DNA from: CBDFFW01 sp965246945
GTDB taxonomy: Bacteria > Pseudomonadota > Alphaproteobacteria > UBA11073
Assembly (NCBI GenBank): GCA_965246945.1
Contig: CBDFFW010000001.1
Coordinates: forward strand, 1,240,001 to 1,304,000
Direction of reading: 5' to 3'
Length of the DNA: 64,000 nt
The notes under the pieces are model-generated. The model saw only the letters and a program-made list of their open reading frames with translations, made no database searches and was not told where the DNA came from. Numbering within the stretch: position 1 is the first letter of the stretch; each line of letters starts with the position of its first letter. This document shows positions 43,532 through 53,230 of this stretch, piece by piece. The position numbers and the translations under genes are program-made.

Positions 43532-45049
43532 CTATTCGATCATCTGCAATTGCTGTTTTAACGCGGCGTGATCGGCGGCCAATTGTGTGTCATTGGTCAT
43601 TAAATTATCAATCGTGCGGACCGCATGAATAACAGTAGTGTGGTCGCGCCCACCGAAGCTGCGGCCGATATCCGGCAATGATGCGGTGGTCAATTGCTTG
43701 GCCAAATGCATGGCGAGTTGACGCGGGCGGGCATAGGCGCGGGCGCGGCGGGCGGATTGCAGATCATTCACGCGCAGTTGATAATATTGCGCCACTTTCG
43801 TTTGAATTTCTTCCATGGTCACACGGCGGCTTTGGCCATGCAGATGTGGGGCGAGTGCCAATTTGGCCTGGTTAAGATCCAGCCGCAAACCCAGCAAGCT
43901 TTGCTGCGCCAGTAATTGATTTAAAGCGCCTTCCAATTCACGCACATTGCGGGTTACGCTATGCGCCAAATGATTCACCACTTCATATGGCAATTGCTGG
44001 TTTCTCTGCGCCAATTTGGCGTGCAAAATGCCTAAACGCAGTTCGTAAGAAGTGGGGTGAATTTCGGTGACCAAGCCCATGCTCATCCGCGAAACCAAAC
44101 GCGCGCCAACACCGGCCAATTCGCCTGGCGCTTTATCGGCCGAAAGCACAATCTGTTTGCCCTGTTCAATCAACGCATTAAAGGTGTGGAAAAATTCTTC
44201 CTGGGTTGATTCTTTGCCGCAAATAAATTGCACATCATCAATCATCAACACATCCACGCTGCGAAATGCTTCTTTGAATTGAAACGCATTTTTATCCCGC
44301 AAGGCACGGATAAAACGAAACATAAACTGCTCCGCCGATAAATACCATACCCGCGTTTGTGGCGCGCGCGCCTTAATTGCCTGGCCCAAGGCATGCATTA
44401 AATGCGTTTTACCTAAACCAACACCGCCGCGCAGGAAAAGCGGATTGAATAATGGCTTATCACTGGCAGCAACCTTGCGCACGGCTTCAAACGCGAATTG
44501 ATTGGATTTATCCACCACAAAGCTGTCAAAAGTTAAGGCTGTATCGAATGGCAATTCTTCCGGTAATTCACCATCCACGCCATTCACATCATTGGCTGGC
44601 GCGAAGGTAATCGCATTAGGCGATGACGCGGCCAGTAATGTTTCATCCTGCAACAGCAATTGCACTTGGCTGAGCGCAGGTTGTGCTTGCTGCAATAAGG
44701 TTAATAAAGAATCTTGGTAATGCGTACGCACCCAATCGCGTACCAATATGGTTGGGCAACCAAGGGTAAAAGTGTCATCGCTTAAACCTTGGGGGATGAG
44801 TTTGCTCAACCAATGCTGCCAAATGGTGGGGCTGAACCATTCTTGCATGCGGTTTTGCGAATGGTGCCATAATTTTTGGGCTGAGGAAAAACTATCCGCT
44901 ACGGCGGCTTCAAAATGCGCATTGGGAATGACCACCGATAATTCAGGAAACAGCTCGCCCTGATTTTCATCGCAAATGGTTGCATGCGCCATATCATTAG
45001 CCGCTTCAGCTACGAAGAAGTCCAAAGGTATTAGGCGCTGTGCAATCAT
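43532..45049 (-). CDS. dnaA: Chromosomal replication initiator DnaA
   Basis: A 505-residue initiator protein. An N-terminal domain (about residues 50-130) is followed by a linker, AAA+ core with Walker A GGVGLGKTHL and Walker B VLMIDDVQFI, and a C-terminal helix-turn-helix with the DnaA signature GRDHTTVIHAVR. The N-terminus is longer than E. coli DnaA and its first 50 residues are not recognised. ATG 45049 has a GGGG site 6 bases ahead; GTG 45073 is the longer alternative. No cluster of DnaA boxes was seen near the gene. Confidence 0.95.
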   Translation of the reverse strand: MIAQRLIPLDFFVAEAANDMAHATICDENQGELFPELSVVIPNAHFEAAVADSFSSAQKLWHHSQNRMQEWFSPTIWQHWLSKLIPQGLSDDTFTLGCPTILVRDWVRTHYQDSLLTLLQQAQPALSQVQLLLQDETLLAASSPNAITFAPANDVNGVDGELPEELPFDTALTFDSFVVDKSNQFAFEAVRKVAASDKPLFNPLFLRGGVGLGKTHLMHALGQAIKARAPQTRVWYLSAEQFMFRFIRALRDKNAFQFKEAFRSVDVLMIDDVQFICGKESTQEEFFHTFNALIEQGKQIVLSADKAPGELAGVGARLVSRMSMGLVTEIHPTSYELRLGILHAKLAQRNQQLPYEVVNHLAHSVTRNVRELEGALNQLLAQQSLLGLRLDLNQAKLALAPHLHGQSRRVTMEEIQTKVAQYYQLRVNDLQSARRARAYARPRQLAMHLAKQLTTASLPDIGRSFGGRDHTTVIHAVRTIDNLMTNDTQLAADHAALKQQLQMIE

Positions 45050-45073
45050 AAAATAACCCCGTAAATCTGCCAC

Positions 45074-45433
45074 CCGTAATATCTTAATTTACGCAGCACA
45101 GATGATTAATTGTTGGTCGCCGCCTTTGATATCATCTTGGCGGCGAAGATGACCTAAGCGCATCTGAGATAAACAGGCAATAAGAGTTGGCCCACGATTC
45201 GCAAAAAAAATTCAAGTTTGATTACATTTTGCGCTTGCTTGGAAAATTGCTTGTATGTGCAGCCACTTAGCGAAAATGATTTTTATCTATAAAATTTAAA
45301 TAACGATGCGTTGCATTGTTTTGCAGTATTCTGGCAAAATTTGTGTAGTATCTAAGCAACGTGGATTCGATTAATCGGCAGCGCAAACCGACCAAATAAA
45401 ACTGCAAATTTTTGAAAGTTAACGCGTTAAAGC
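45074..45433. promoter_or_regulatory. dnaA-YgjP divergent intergenic region with perfect hairpin
   Basis: A 360-base gap between divergent genes. TCGCCGCC (45117-45124) and its exact complement (45139-45146) enclose a 14-base loop that contains the palindrome GATATC. There are no TTATCCACA-type boxes. A small palindrome CGATTAATCG lies near 45368. It presumably holds promoters for dnaA and the YgjP-like gene. Confidence 0.45.
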
Positions 45434-46180
45434 ATGTTGAAACCCCTACCCTTACAAATGCCTAAAAGTGCTGAAGGTGTTTTGCAGTTTGGTGATCTGC
45501 ACATTCCTTATCAGCTTATTCGCTGTGCCAAACGCAAACGGAATTTGGCGTTCGATTTTAACGGTGCACCGCATTTGGTTATTCGCAGTCCAGCCAAGTT
45601 GAGCTATGCGGTTATTCAAGCCACCTTGCAAAAACATGCTGCGTGGTTGTGCAGCAAATGGGAACAGAGAAGCCAGGCAGTTGTTAAGCGGCAATGGTGT
45701 GATGGTGAAACAATTCCATTATTGGGAAAAAATCTAATTTTGAAAATTGTACCCACATTGGTGCGCAAAATTACCTGCCAATTAAACGGCGAATATCTTG
45801 AAGTCACTTACCCACTTGCATGGCCGCAATTGGCCGAGAAAATTTCAACGGCTGTCACCCATTGGCTGAAGCTAGAGGCAAGTAAGGTCTTACACGCGCG
45901 TACCGTTTATTGGTCCACGCTTATGACACTGCAGCCAAATCGGATTATTATTACCAGTCCACGTATGCGCTGGGGCAGTTGCGATGCGCAAAACAACCTA
46001 CGTTTTAATTGGCGTATTGTGATGGCCACAGCTGAAATGCTCGATTACCTGGTTGTCCATGAAATTGCGCATATTGCGCATAAACACCATGGCCCCAGTT
46101 TTTGGAAATGCGTGTTGACTTATTTGCCAAATACCAGTGCCTTACGCAAACAACTGCGCAACTGGCAGCCGGATATTTAA
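45434..46180 (+). CDS. YgjP-like metallopeptidase-domain protein
   Basis: A 248-residue member of the YgjP/DUF45 family (M48-like). The zinc motif HEIAHIAHKHH near residue 218 provides two His ligands and the catalytic Glu, and RMRWGSCDAQNNLRFNWRIVMA before it is the family signature. These proteins are predicted zinc proteases; UTP pyrophosphatase activity has been reported for some YgjP proteins, so substrate is uncertain. Overlaps the convergent aroC stop by 4 bases. Confidence 0.88.
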   Translation: MLKPLPLQMPKSAEGVLQFGDLHIPYQLIRCAKRKRNLAFDFNGAPHLVIRSPAKLSYAVIQATLQKHAAWLCSKWEQRSQAVVKRQWCDGETIPLLGKNLILKIVPTLVRKITCQLNGEYLEVTYPLAWPQLAEKISTAVTHWLKLEASKVLHARTVYWSTLMTLQPNRIIITSPRMRWGSCDAQNNLRFNWRIVMATAEMLDYLVVHEIAHIAHKHHGPSFWKCVLTYLPNTSALRKQLRNWQPDI

Positions 46181-47247
46181 AGTTGTCTCGCCTGCTGCCG
46201 CAATTTCGCATCCGCCAGTACACAAGCGAGCATTGCTTCGGCAACTGGTACAGCGCGAATACCGACGCAGGGATCGTGGCGGCCTTTGGTCATGATTTCG
46301 GTGTTGTTGCCATGAACATCAATCGTTGGCACCGGCGTTAGAATTGAGCTGGTGGGTTTAACTGCCAATCGCACCACAATTTCTTGCCCAGTGCTAATGC
46401 CGCCAATAATACCACCGGCATTGTTAGAAGCGAATTGCACTTCGCCGTTTATCATTCGCATGGCATCAGCATTTTGTTCGCCATTTAACATGGCGGCGGC
46501 AAAACCCGTGCCGATTTCAACGCCTTTAACAGCATTAATACCCATCATCGCGCTGGCCAATTCGGCATCCAGTTTTTGATAAAGCGGTTCGCCCCAGCCG
46601 GCTGGCACGCCGCTGGCAGTTACTTCAATAATCGCGCCGATGCTTTGCCCCGCTTTGCGCGTGCTATCTAAAAATTCTTCCCAAACCGGCACAATGGCCG
46701 CATCGGGTGACCAAAATGGATTGTTATTGGTTTGCGTCCAATCCCAATTGGCACGGTTCACGGCATGCGGGCCGATTTGGATAACCGCACCGCGCAGGAT
46801 GATCTCCGTGCCTAAAATTTTGCGGGCAATTGCACCAGCTGTTACCCGCACCGCTGTTTCCCGCGCGCTTGAACGCCCGCCACCGCGGTAATCGCGAATG
46901 CCGTATTTTTTCAAGTAAGTATAATCCGCATGGCCGGGGCGGAATTTATCTTTAATATCGCCGTAATCCTTGCTGCGCGTATCAGTATTTTCGATTAGCA
47001 AGCTGATCGGTGCACCAGTGGTTTGGCCTTCAAAGGTACCGGATAGTATTTTAACGATATCTTCTTCGCGCCGCTGGGTCACAAACCGGTTTTGCCCTGG
47101 TTTGCGGGCATCTAAATAGGGCTGAATATCCGCTTCACTTAACGCAATTTGTGATGGCACCCCATCCACCACACCGCCAATAGCCGAACCATGGCTTTCC
47201 CCCCAGCTGGTAAAGGTAAACAAATTGCCGAAACGGTTCGATGCCAT
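46177..47247 (-). CDS. aroC: Chorismate synthase
   Basis: A 356-residue FMN-dependent enzyme that makes chorismate from EPSP, the last shared step of aromatic amino acid synthesis. The three signatures are visible: GESHGSAIGGVVDG at the N-terminus, the middle RYRGGGRSSARETA-like RGGGRSSARET run, and the C-terminal RHDPCVGIRAVPVAEAM. Start at ATG 47247 (MASNRFGN) fits the family; the upstream 12 residues of the longer frame are not conserved. It is a single-gene unit convergent with the YgjP-like gene. Confidence 0.96.
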   Translation of the reverse strand: MASNRFGNLFTFTSWGESHGSAIGGVVDGVPSQIALSEADIQPYLDARKPGQNRFVTQRREEDIVKILSGTFEGQTTGAPISLLIENTDTRSKDYGDIKDKFRPGHADYTYLKKYGIRDYRGGGRSSARETAVRVTAGAIARKILGTEIILRGAVIQIGPHAVNRANWDWTQTNNNPFWSPDAAIVPVWEEFLDSTRKAGQSIGAIIEVTASGVPAGWGEPLYQKLDAELASAMMGINAVKGVEIGTGFAAAMLNGEQNADAMRMINGEVQFASNNAGGIIGGISTGQEIVVRLAVKPTSSILTPVPTIDVHGNNTEIMTKGRHDPCVGIRAVPVAEAMLACVLADAKLRQQARQL

Positions 47248-47364
47248 ACATATGATTATTGAGCGCGGCCGCACGGCTGGCAAGTAATTGGATTACTGGG
47301 ATTTAACTTTATTGGCGGGCCAAATGTGATATTTTAGATCTACATCCAAAAGGGGGATGGTCCC

Positions 47365-47898
47365 ATGTTGAAACAACTTATTCTTTCTGCCGCGCTGGTC
47401 GTTGGCATTTCCGGCGCTGCCATGGCTGCCAATCAACCAGCCATGAATGCAGCACCCGCGGTAAGCGCGCATAGCAAACAAGCGGCGATTACTGCACCGA
47501 TTAACTTAAACACTGCCAGCGAACAGCAATTGGAAGCATTGCCAGGCGTTGGCCCATCCAAAGCCAAAGCGATTGTGGATTACCGCACCAAAAATGGCAG
47601 CTTCAAAACCGCTGCCGATCTGGACAAAGTACCTGGTTTCGGCCCAGCCACTGTCGCGCGTTTAAGCAAAGATATCAGTGTAGATGGCAAAGCAGTACCA
47701 GCGCAAACCGCAGCCAATGCCAATAATGCACCAAATGCGGCCGCCGCGGCCGGTGCCGCCACCAATGCCGGCCCAGCACAAACACCTGCTAGCCAAGCCG
47801 CTGTTGCCCAGCCTGCCAGCCCTGCTGCCCCAAACAGCCCAGCGGTTGTGCCAGCCCAAAGCCTAACTGACAGCAAAAAAGATATTATGAAAAAATAA
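47365..47898 (+). CDS. Exported ComEA-like helix-hairpin-helix protein
   Basis: A 177-residue protein with a signal peptide (about residues 1-22) and a ComEA-type tandem helix-hairpin-helix unit at about 48-112: INLNTASEQQLEALPGVGPS and DLDKVPGFGP. ComEA-type proteins bind double-stranded DNA in the periplasm during natural transformation. The C-terminal 65 residues are Ala/Pro/Asn-rich and low complexity, an unusual extension for this family. A strong terminator follows. Confidence 0.9.
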   Translation: MLKQLILSAALVVGISGAAMAANQPAMNAAPAVSAHSKQAAITAPINLNTASEQQLEALPGVGPSKAKAIVDYRTKNGSFKTAADLDKVPGFGPATVARLSKDISVDGKAVPAQTAANANNAPNAAAAAGAATNAGPAQTPASQAAVAQPASPAAPNSPAVVPAQSLTDSKKDIMKK

Positions 47899-47921
47899 GT
47901 AATCAAGATTGCTTGGTATTG

Positions 47922-47948
47922 AGCCCCACCGCGAGCGGGGCTTTTTTT
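47922..47948 (+). terminator. Rho-independent terminator after comEA-like gene
   Basis: A GC-rich hairpin (GCCCC paired with GGGGC, loop about 9 bases) followed by seven T residues, about 25 bases after the stop codon. Confidence 0.92.
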
Positions 47949-47954
47949 GTGCCG

Positions 47955-48284
47955 TTATGGAATGTATGCACTGCGATAAATATTTTGTGCGGTTAATGCC
48001 CGTGGACTTTTTTGTTCAAGCCGATAAGCTAAATGCATTTTTAGCAGGTAACCAAATAATAAGTAGGTGTTAGCCACAGTCCTTTTTTGTGTTTCCGCTT
48101 CAAATAACAGTTTCTGCATATCTTGTTTAAAACCAGGCGGCACTTCCTTGGTAATGTGGTCAAAAATAGTCCAGGCAAATGTAACTAATTCGGCGGATGT
48201 TTCAATCGTGCAACGTTCAAATTGTGGGTTATAAATATATCCCTGTTTGATAAGAACATCTCTCGCCCTAATAAAGCCTGACAT
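47955..48284 (-). CDS. Small unknown protein
   Basis: A 109-residue, mostly helical protein without signal peptide. I recognise no domain. It contains a conserved-looking Trp/Phe-rich helix (FAWTIFDHI) and ends in a short basic/aromatic tail. AT-rich compared with neighbours. It lies convergent to the comEA-like gene just past the terminator. Confidence 0.55.
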   Translation of the reverse strand: MSGFIRARDVLIKQGYIYNPQFERCTIETSAELVTFAWTIFDHITKEVPPGFKQDMQKLLFEAETQKRTVANTYLLFGYLLKMHLAYRLEQKSPRALTAQNIYRSAYIP

Positions 48285-48358
48285 TTTGTAATACTATTTA
48301 TTAAGGGTCATTATGGCAAAACTTGCATGACAGGTTTTATCGGTTAACCATATTAATC

Positions 48359-49105
48359 ATGGAATTTATTCCGCATCATTTGTTGATTATCGCCGTCATT
48401 GGCATTGCAGCCGGCATATGTAATGCGTTTGTCGGTGGCGGTTCTCTGATTATGGTGCCAAGCCTGATTTTATTTGGTTTGCCGTCCATCAATGCCCTGG
48501 CTTGTAGCCGGACGATGGATGTAGCCAGTGCCATTTCTAATAGCATTGCTTACCGCCGTGCCGGTATTGGCAGCTGGGAAAATGGCTGGCGTTATACCAT
48601 CGCGTTGATGGCGGGCACTTTGATCGGCAATTTATTACTGCAATCGGTGCCAACCGATTTTTTAAAGCCGGCAGTGCCAATTTTATTATTGCTGGTCACT
48701 GCCTATTTCATTTGGTCTCCGCATTTACATGATGAAGACCGGCAACCACAACATTCATTACAATTTATCACCTGGGTCGGTTTCGGCGGCGCAGGTTTGT
48801 ATAACGGTTTGCTCGGCCCTGGTGCGGGTGTATTGCTGGTGGCCATTTTAAATAGCTGGGCCGGTTACGGCTTAACCCGCGCGGTCGGTGAAAGCAAACC
48901 TCTTTTCATCCCCGCCAATATTATTGCGTTTATCGGCTTTTTCATTGGCGGTAAAATAATTTGGCCCTATGCGTTGGCCGCCAGTCTGGGTGTGATCATC
49001 GGCACGCAACTGGGCGGCGTGTTTGCTGTTAAAGGTGGTGCCAAATTGATCCGCCCCTTTGCTGCCATTACCAGCGCTGCTTTATGCCTAAGGTTACTAT
49101 TATAG
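48359..49105 (+). CDS. TauE/SafE-type sulfite or anion exporter
   Basis: A 248-residue polytopic protein with about eight membrane segments and the DUF81/TauE repeat pattern: GICNAFVGGGSLIMVPSLILFGLP at the start of the first half, and the matching GLYNGLLGPGAGVLLVAIL in the second half. These proteins export sulfite, sulfonates or other small organic anions. ATG 48359 removes a 12-residue N-terminal extension of the longer frame. Overlaps the convergent orphan gene by 6 bases. Confidence 0.88.
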   Translation: MEFIPHHLLIIAVIGIAAGICNAFVGGGSLIMVPSLILFGLPSINALACSRTMDVASAISNSIAYRRAGIGSWENGWRYTIALMAGTLIGNLLLQSVPTDFLKPAVPILLLLVTAYFIWSPHLHDEDRQPQHSLQFITWVGFGGAGLYNGLLGPGAGVLLVAILNSWAGYGLTRAVGESKPLFIPANIIAFIGFFIGGKIIWPYALAASLGVIIGTQLGGVFAVKGGAKLIRPFAAITSAALCLRLLL

Positions 49106-49489
49106 TTCTAAACCATTTCGCTGTTTAACAAAATCAATAACCGTTGTGAAAGGCTTAACTCTGCAAACTCTTCTAGCAAAATTAAGGCTTTTATTCAATT
49201 TATGTATTTTTTTACAATGTCTTTCAGCCACTTCCAAATATGAATGCGCATAGGTTGGTGTTTGATGTCTTTTAAAAGATGGATCGGCAACTTTTAGACC
49301 ACCAACACTTATTAATCCTTCAAAAGAAAAAACCAATTCATATTTTTTCAATATATCCGATTTATGCGAAACTTTCAATTGTTTTCCTTGACGCTTGACA
49401 GCAGCTTCCCCATTAGAAAAATCGTTGAGGATCGCCTCATCAATTCCATTACCATAATGTTTTAATCTGTATACTGGTATCGTTTTCAT
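49100..49489 (-). CDS. AT-rich orphan protein
   Basis: A 129-residue basic soluble protein, rich in Lys and His, with no signal peptide and no recognised domain. A Gly/Val stretch (SFEGLISVGGLKVAD) suggests a beta-containing core. It is AT-richer than the flanking genes and overlaps the TauE-like gene by 6 bases. Candidate for recently acquired or effector-type gene. Confidence 0.55.
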   Translation of the reverse strand: MKTIPVYRLKHYGNGIDEAILNDFSNGEAAVKRQGKQLKVSHKSDILKKYELVFSFEGLISVGGLKVADPSFKRHQTPTYAHSYLEVAERHCKKIHKLNKSLNFARRVCRVKPFTTVIDFVKQRNGLEL

Positions 49490-49589
49490 TTTTAATCCTA
49501 TAATTTATAAAATCATATCCAATAACCTTAACGCAAATACTTTCATTGTAAAACTTGCCAGCGCCCTACCCTGTTGCGCTATTAGAGAT

Positions 49590-51170
49590 ATGAGCAAAGT
49601 TTTAATTGCGGATAAAATGAGTGCGGCGGCGGTTGATATTTTCCGCCAGCGTTATGTGCAGGTTGAAGAAAAAACTGGCTTAACACCAGATGAACTCAAA
49701 GCGATTATTGGCAATTATGCCGGTTTGGTGATCCGTTCCACCACCCAAGTGACACCCGAAATTTTGGCCGCAGCAACGAACTTAAAAATCATCGGCCGCG
49801 CGGGAATTGGCGTCGATAATGTGGATGTACCCGCCGCCACGGCGCGTGGGATTGTGGTGATGAACACCCCGCATGGCAACGCCACCACGACCGCCGAACA
49901 TGCGATTTCGATGCTGATGGCGCTGGCCCGCAGCATTCCGCAGGCATCAAGCTCAACCCATGCTGGGAAATGGGAAAAATCCAAATTTATGGGTGTAGAA
50001 ATTACCGGCAAAACGTTGGGTATTATCGGCTGCGGTAATATCGGCACCATTGTCGCCGACCGTGCGCTGGGCCTGCATATGAAAGTGATTGCGTTCGATC
50101 CATTTCTAAGTGAAGAACGTGCCCAGCAAATGGGAATTGAAAAAGTAAGTTTAGACGATTTATGGCCACGGGCAGATTTTATTACGCTGCACACACCGTT
50201 GATTGAAAGCACGCGTTATATCGTTAATGCTGAAAACCTGGCTAAATGCAAAAAAAGTGTTTTCATTATCAACTGCGCACGCGGTGGTTTGGTGCATGAG
50301 GGTGATTTATTAAATGCCTTGAATAGCGGCCAGGTAGCCGGTGCCGCGCTCGATGTGTTTGAAGTAGAACCCGCCAAAGAAAATGCCTTATTTGGCCATG
50401 AAAAAGTAATTTGCACCCCGCATCTGGGAGCCAGCACGCATGAGGCGCAGGAAAATGTTGCCTTGCAAATTGCCGAACAAATTTCGGATTATTTGCTGAC
50501 CGGCGCGATCCGCTCTGCCGTCAACACGCCAAGTGTATCAGCGGAAGAGTCTGGTAAATTGAAACCTTATTTAGAACTAGCGGAACAGCTCGGCACTCTG
50601 CTTGGTCAATTGCAAAGCGGACCGCTGACCAGCGCTACCTTTTATTACGATGGCACGGCCGCCGCGCTGCCGCATAAACCGCTGACCGCGCAAGCTTTAG
50701 TTGGGCTGTTGCAACAACAGTTGGATGCCGGGAGTGTTAACACCATCAACGCTGCCTCGCTGGCGAAAGCGCGCGGCATTAAATTACAGGATGTCGCCAA
50801 TGATAGCAGCGAAAATTATCAATCGCTGCTGCGTATTCAATTGTATGGCGAAAACGGTTTATTTGAAGTGAGCGGCACGCTATTTGGCAACACGCCACGC
50901 ATCGTGGCCATCAATAAGTTACCGATTGAATTCGCGATTACCTCCCATATGCTGCTTGTTCGCAACCGCGATGAACCAGGCTTGATTGGCGGCCTCGGCA
51001 CCATCCTGGCCAAAGCCAAGATCAACATCGCGAATTTTAATTTAGGCCGCAACCAAATCGGCGGCGAAGCCTTGGCCATGATTGCCTTAGATCAACGCAT
51101 TGACGATAAATTGCTGAGCGAAATTCAAAGCTTACCCCAAGTGATTACCGCACAACGTCTTTCATTCTAG
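49590..51170 (+). CDS. serA: D-3-phosphoglycerate dehydrogenase
   Basis: A 526-residue, long-form SerA that starts serine synthesis by oxidising 3-phosphoglycerate with NAD. The nucleotide-binding loop GCGNIG (near residue 150), NCARGGLVHE and the catalytic CTPHLGASTHEAQ segment are in place. The allosteric substrate-binding domain (about 320-450) and a C-terminal ACT domain (about 455-526, LLVRNRDEPGLIGGLGTILA) follow, as in the L-serine-inhibited type. Length is normal. Confidence 0.96.
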   Translation: MSKVLIADKMSAAAVDIFRQRYVQVEEKTGLTPDELKAIIGNYAGLVIRSTTQVTPEILAAATNLKIIGRAGIGVDNVDVPAATARGIVVMNTPHGNATTTAEHAISMLMALARSIPQASSSTHAGKWEKSKFMGVEITGKTLGIIGCGNIGTIVADRALGLHMKVIAFDPFLSEERAQQMGIEKVSLDDLWPRADFITLHTPLIESTRYIVNAENLAKCKKSVFIINCARGGLVHEGDLLNALNSGQVAGAALDVFEVEPAKENALFGHEKVICTPHLGASTHEAQENVALQIAEQISDYLLTGAIRSAVNTPSVSAEESGKLKPYLELAEQLGTLLGQLQSGPLTSATFYYDGTAAALPHKPLTAQALVGLLQQQLDAGSVNTINAASLAKARGIKLQDVANDSSENYQSLLRIQLYGENGLFEVSGTLFGNTPRIVAINKLPIEFAITSHMLLVRNRDEPGLIGGLGTILAKAKINIANFNLGRNQIGGEALAMIALDQRIDDKLLSEIQSLPQVITAQRLSF

Positions 51171-51179
51171 CATGTTAAT

Positions 51180-52553
51180 CTAATCTTTCACATACGGATT
51201 TTCACCCTTGCGGCGCATGATGCGGATGGGGACGCCATTGAGGTTGAAGCTTTCGCGCAAGGTATTCATGAGATAGCGCTCATAACTATCCGGCAGATTT
51301 TTAGGATGGCCGCACCACAAAGCAAAAGTTGGTGGGCGGGCTTTGATTTGGGTGATATAGCGCAGTTTATTCGGCCGGCCGCCAACCAATGGCGGCGGGT
51401 GAATTTGCGTCACTTCATGCAGCCAGCGGTTTAATTTACCGGTGCTAATGCGTTTATTCCACTGGCCATAAACGCGCAGCACAGCAGGCATTAATTTATC
51501 CACGCCCGTGCCATGTTTAATGGCCGAAATGTAAACCACCGGAATGCCGCGCACATCGGTTAAATAACGCTCCAGATACTGGTTCACTTTTTTCTGATAG
51601 GCGACCTGGTCTTCAATCAGATCAATCTTGTTAAAGGCGATCAGCAGCGCGCGGCCTTCCTCGATAATTTGCTGCGCGATCACCAAATCCTGTTTTTCGA
51701 ACGGGCTGGTAGCATCAAACATCACCACCACCACTTCGGCCAAACGGATCACGCGGAGCGTGTCCCCCACTGCCATTTTCTCGAGCACCTCATGTACCTT
51801 GCGGCGGGAGCGCAAGCCAGCGGTATCGACCAGGCGGATGGCGCGGCCATCATATTCCCAATCGGTCGCAATCGCATCGCGCGTCAGGCCCGCTTCGGGG
51901 CCAACCATCACGCGGTTATAGTTTAATAGTGCATTGACCAACGTGGATTTACCCACATTCGGCTGGCCGACAATGGCCATACGTAATGGCAGTTTTTCAT
52001 ATGCTTCTGTGCTGTCTTCATCACTATCTATATTTTCAATCGGCTCAGGCGGTTTGGCATCAATACAAGCAGCGGCTAGCATATCCTGCAAACCCAAACT
52101 ATGGGCACCGGCCACCGGCAACGCTTCGCCTAAACCCAGCCGTAAAAACTCGGCCAAATTATTCATGATTTTTTCGTGGTCGCATTTATTGGCGACCAGC
52201 GTTAACGGCTTATCCATTTTGCGCAGGTAATTGGCAAAAATTTGATCGGCGGGCACCAGGCCATCGCGGCCATCCACCACCAAGATAATCGCATCGGCTT
52301 GGCTCAACGCAGCCTCGGTTTGCACGCGCATTTTGGCCATGATGCTGTCTTCCTGGCGCGAGGTGGGCGGTTCCCAACCGGCGGTATCAATCAGCGTAAT
52401 GGCCATGCCCATATGGTCGATTTCCGCCAAACGGTAGTCGCGTGTCACGCCTGGCTGATCGTGCACGATCGCCAGCTGCTTATGCGCCAACCGGTTAAAC
52501 AAGGTCGATTTCCCCACATTCGGGCGGCCCACAATGGCAATTCGCCAACTCAT
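51180..52553 (-). CDS. der: Ribosome assembly GTPase Der
   Basis: A 457-residue GTPase with tandem G domains needed for 50S ribosome maturation. The first domain has GRPNVGKST near residue 9, DTAGW and NKCD; the second has GQPNVGKST and DTAG with NKID. A KH-like domain follows, with the C-terminal GVPIRIMRRKGENPY typical of EngA. I start at ATG 52553 (MSWRIAIVGRPNV); a longer frame adds 20 residues without support. serA converges on its end at about 10 bases. Confidence 0.97.
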   Translation of the reverse strand: MSWRIAIVGRPNVGKSTLFNRLAHKQLAIVHDQPGVTRDYRLAEIDHMGMAITLIDTAGWEPPTSRQEDSIMAKMRVQTEAALSQADAIILVVDGRDGLVPADQIFANYLRKMDKPLTLVANKCDHEKIMNNLAEFLRLGLGEALPVAGAHSLGLQDMLAAACIDAKPPEPIENIDSDEDSTEAYEKLPLRMAIVGQPNVGKSTLVNALLNYNRVMVGPEAGLTRDAIATDWEYDGRAIRLVDTAGLRSRRKVHEVLEKMAVGDTLRVIRLAEVVVVMFDATSPFEKQDLVIAQQIIEEGRALLIAFNKIDLIEDQVAYQKKVNQYLERYLTDVRGIPVVYISAIKHGTGVDKLMPAVLRVYGQWNKRISTGKLNRWLHEVTQIHPPPLVGGRPNKLRYITQIKARPPTFALWCGHPKNLPDSYERYLMNTLRESFNLNGVPIRIMRRKGENPYVKD

Positions 52554-52636
52554 GGCCCCCACCAAAGCATAGATAGATGGTATAAAGCAAAACTTGCGCG
52601 TCCCCTTGCGCAAATCAGTGAATATGCTAGATAGAG

Positions 52637-53227
52637 ATGATGAGCATTATCGACGGCAGCGCCCAGCAAATCCTGTTTACGGAGGCGCGCACGCATTATC
52701 ATTGGCAGGACAAACCGGTTGATAATGTGAAACTGCATGAATTGTATAACTTAATGAAGTTCGGCCCCACCAGCGCCAATTGTTCGCCATTGCGGATTAT
52801 TTTTATTACCTCCGCCGAAGGCAAAGCGCTATTAAAGCCGTGTTTGGATGCGGGGAATGTGGATAAGACCATCAGCGCGCCAGTAAATGCCATTCTGGCG
52901 ATGGATATGAAATTTTACGATGAACTGCCCAAATTATTCCCGCATGCCGATGCGCGCAGCTGGTTTGCCGGTAATGATAAAAAAATTTATGACACCGCGT
53001 TCCGGAACAGCAGTTTGCAAGGCGCGTATTTTATTATGGCAGCGCGGGCGGTCGGTTTGGATTGTGGCCCCATGAGTGGTTTTAATGAAGAAAAATTAAA
53101 CGCCGAATTTTTTCCGGAAGGCCAATATAAAGCCAATTTCCTATGCAATCTTGGCCATGGTGATGCGAGCAAATTATTCCCGCGCTCACCCCGCTTAAAC
53201 TTTGATGAAGCCGCGAAGATTATTTAA
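52637..53227 (+). CDS. RutE-type nitroreductase family protein
   Basis: A 196-residue flavin reductase of the RutE/HadB group, with landmarks MKFGPTSANCSPLRI (flavin-phosphate contact), FRNSSLQGAYFIMAARAVGLDCGPMSGF, and a closing NLGHGD segment. RutE reduces malonic semialdehyde in pyrimidine degradation; homologues also reduce quinones or nitroaromatics. No other rut genes are near, so a role in uracil breakdown is not supported. Start at 52637 or the next ATG (52640). Confidence 0.9.
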   Translation: MMSIIDGSAQQILFTEARTHYHWQDKPVDNVKLHELYNLMKFGPTSANCSPLRIIFITSAEGKALLKPCLDAGNVDKTISAPVNAILAMDMKFYDELPKLFPHADARSWFAGNDKKIYDTAFRNSSLQGAYFIMAARAVGLDCGPMSGFNEEKLNAEFFPEGQYKANFLCNLGHGDASKLFPRSPRLNFDEAAKII

Positions 53228-53230
53228 CGG

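Noticed and set aside
45074..45433. Origin of replication next to dnaA
   Set aside because: No cluster of TTATCCACA-like boxes and no AT-rich unwinding element with 13-mers was seen; a lone TTATCCACA occurs inside rmuC near 58752, which is probably chance.
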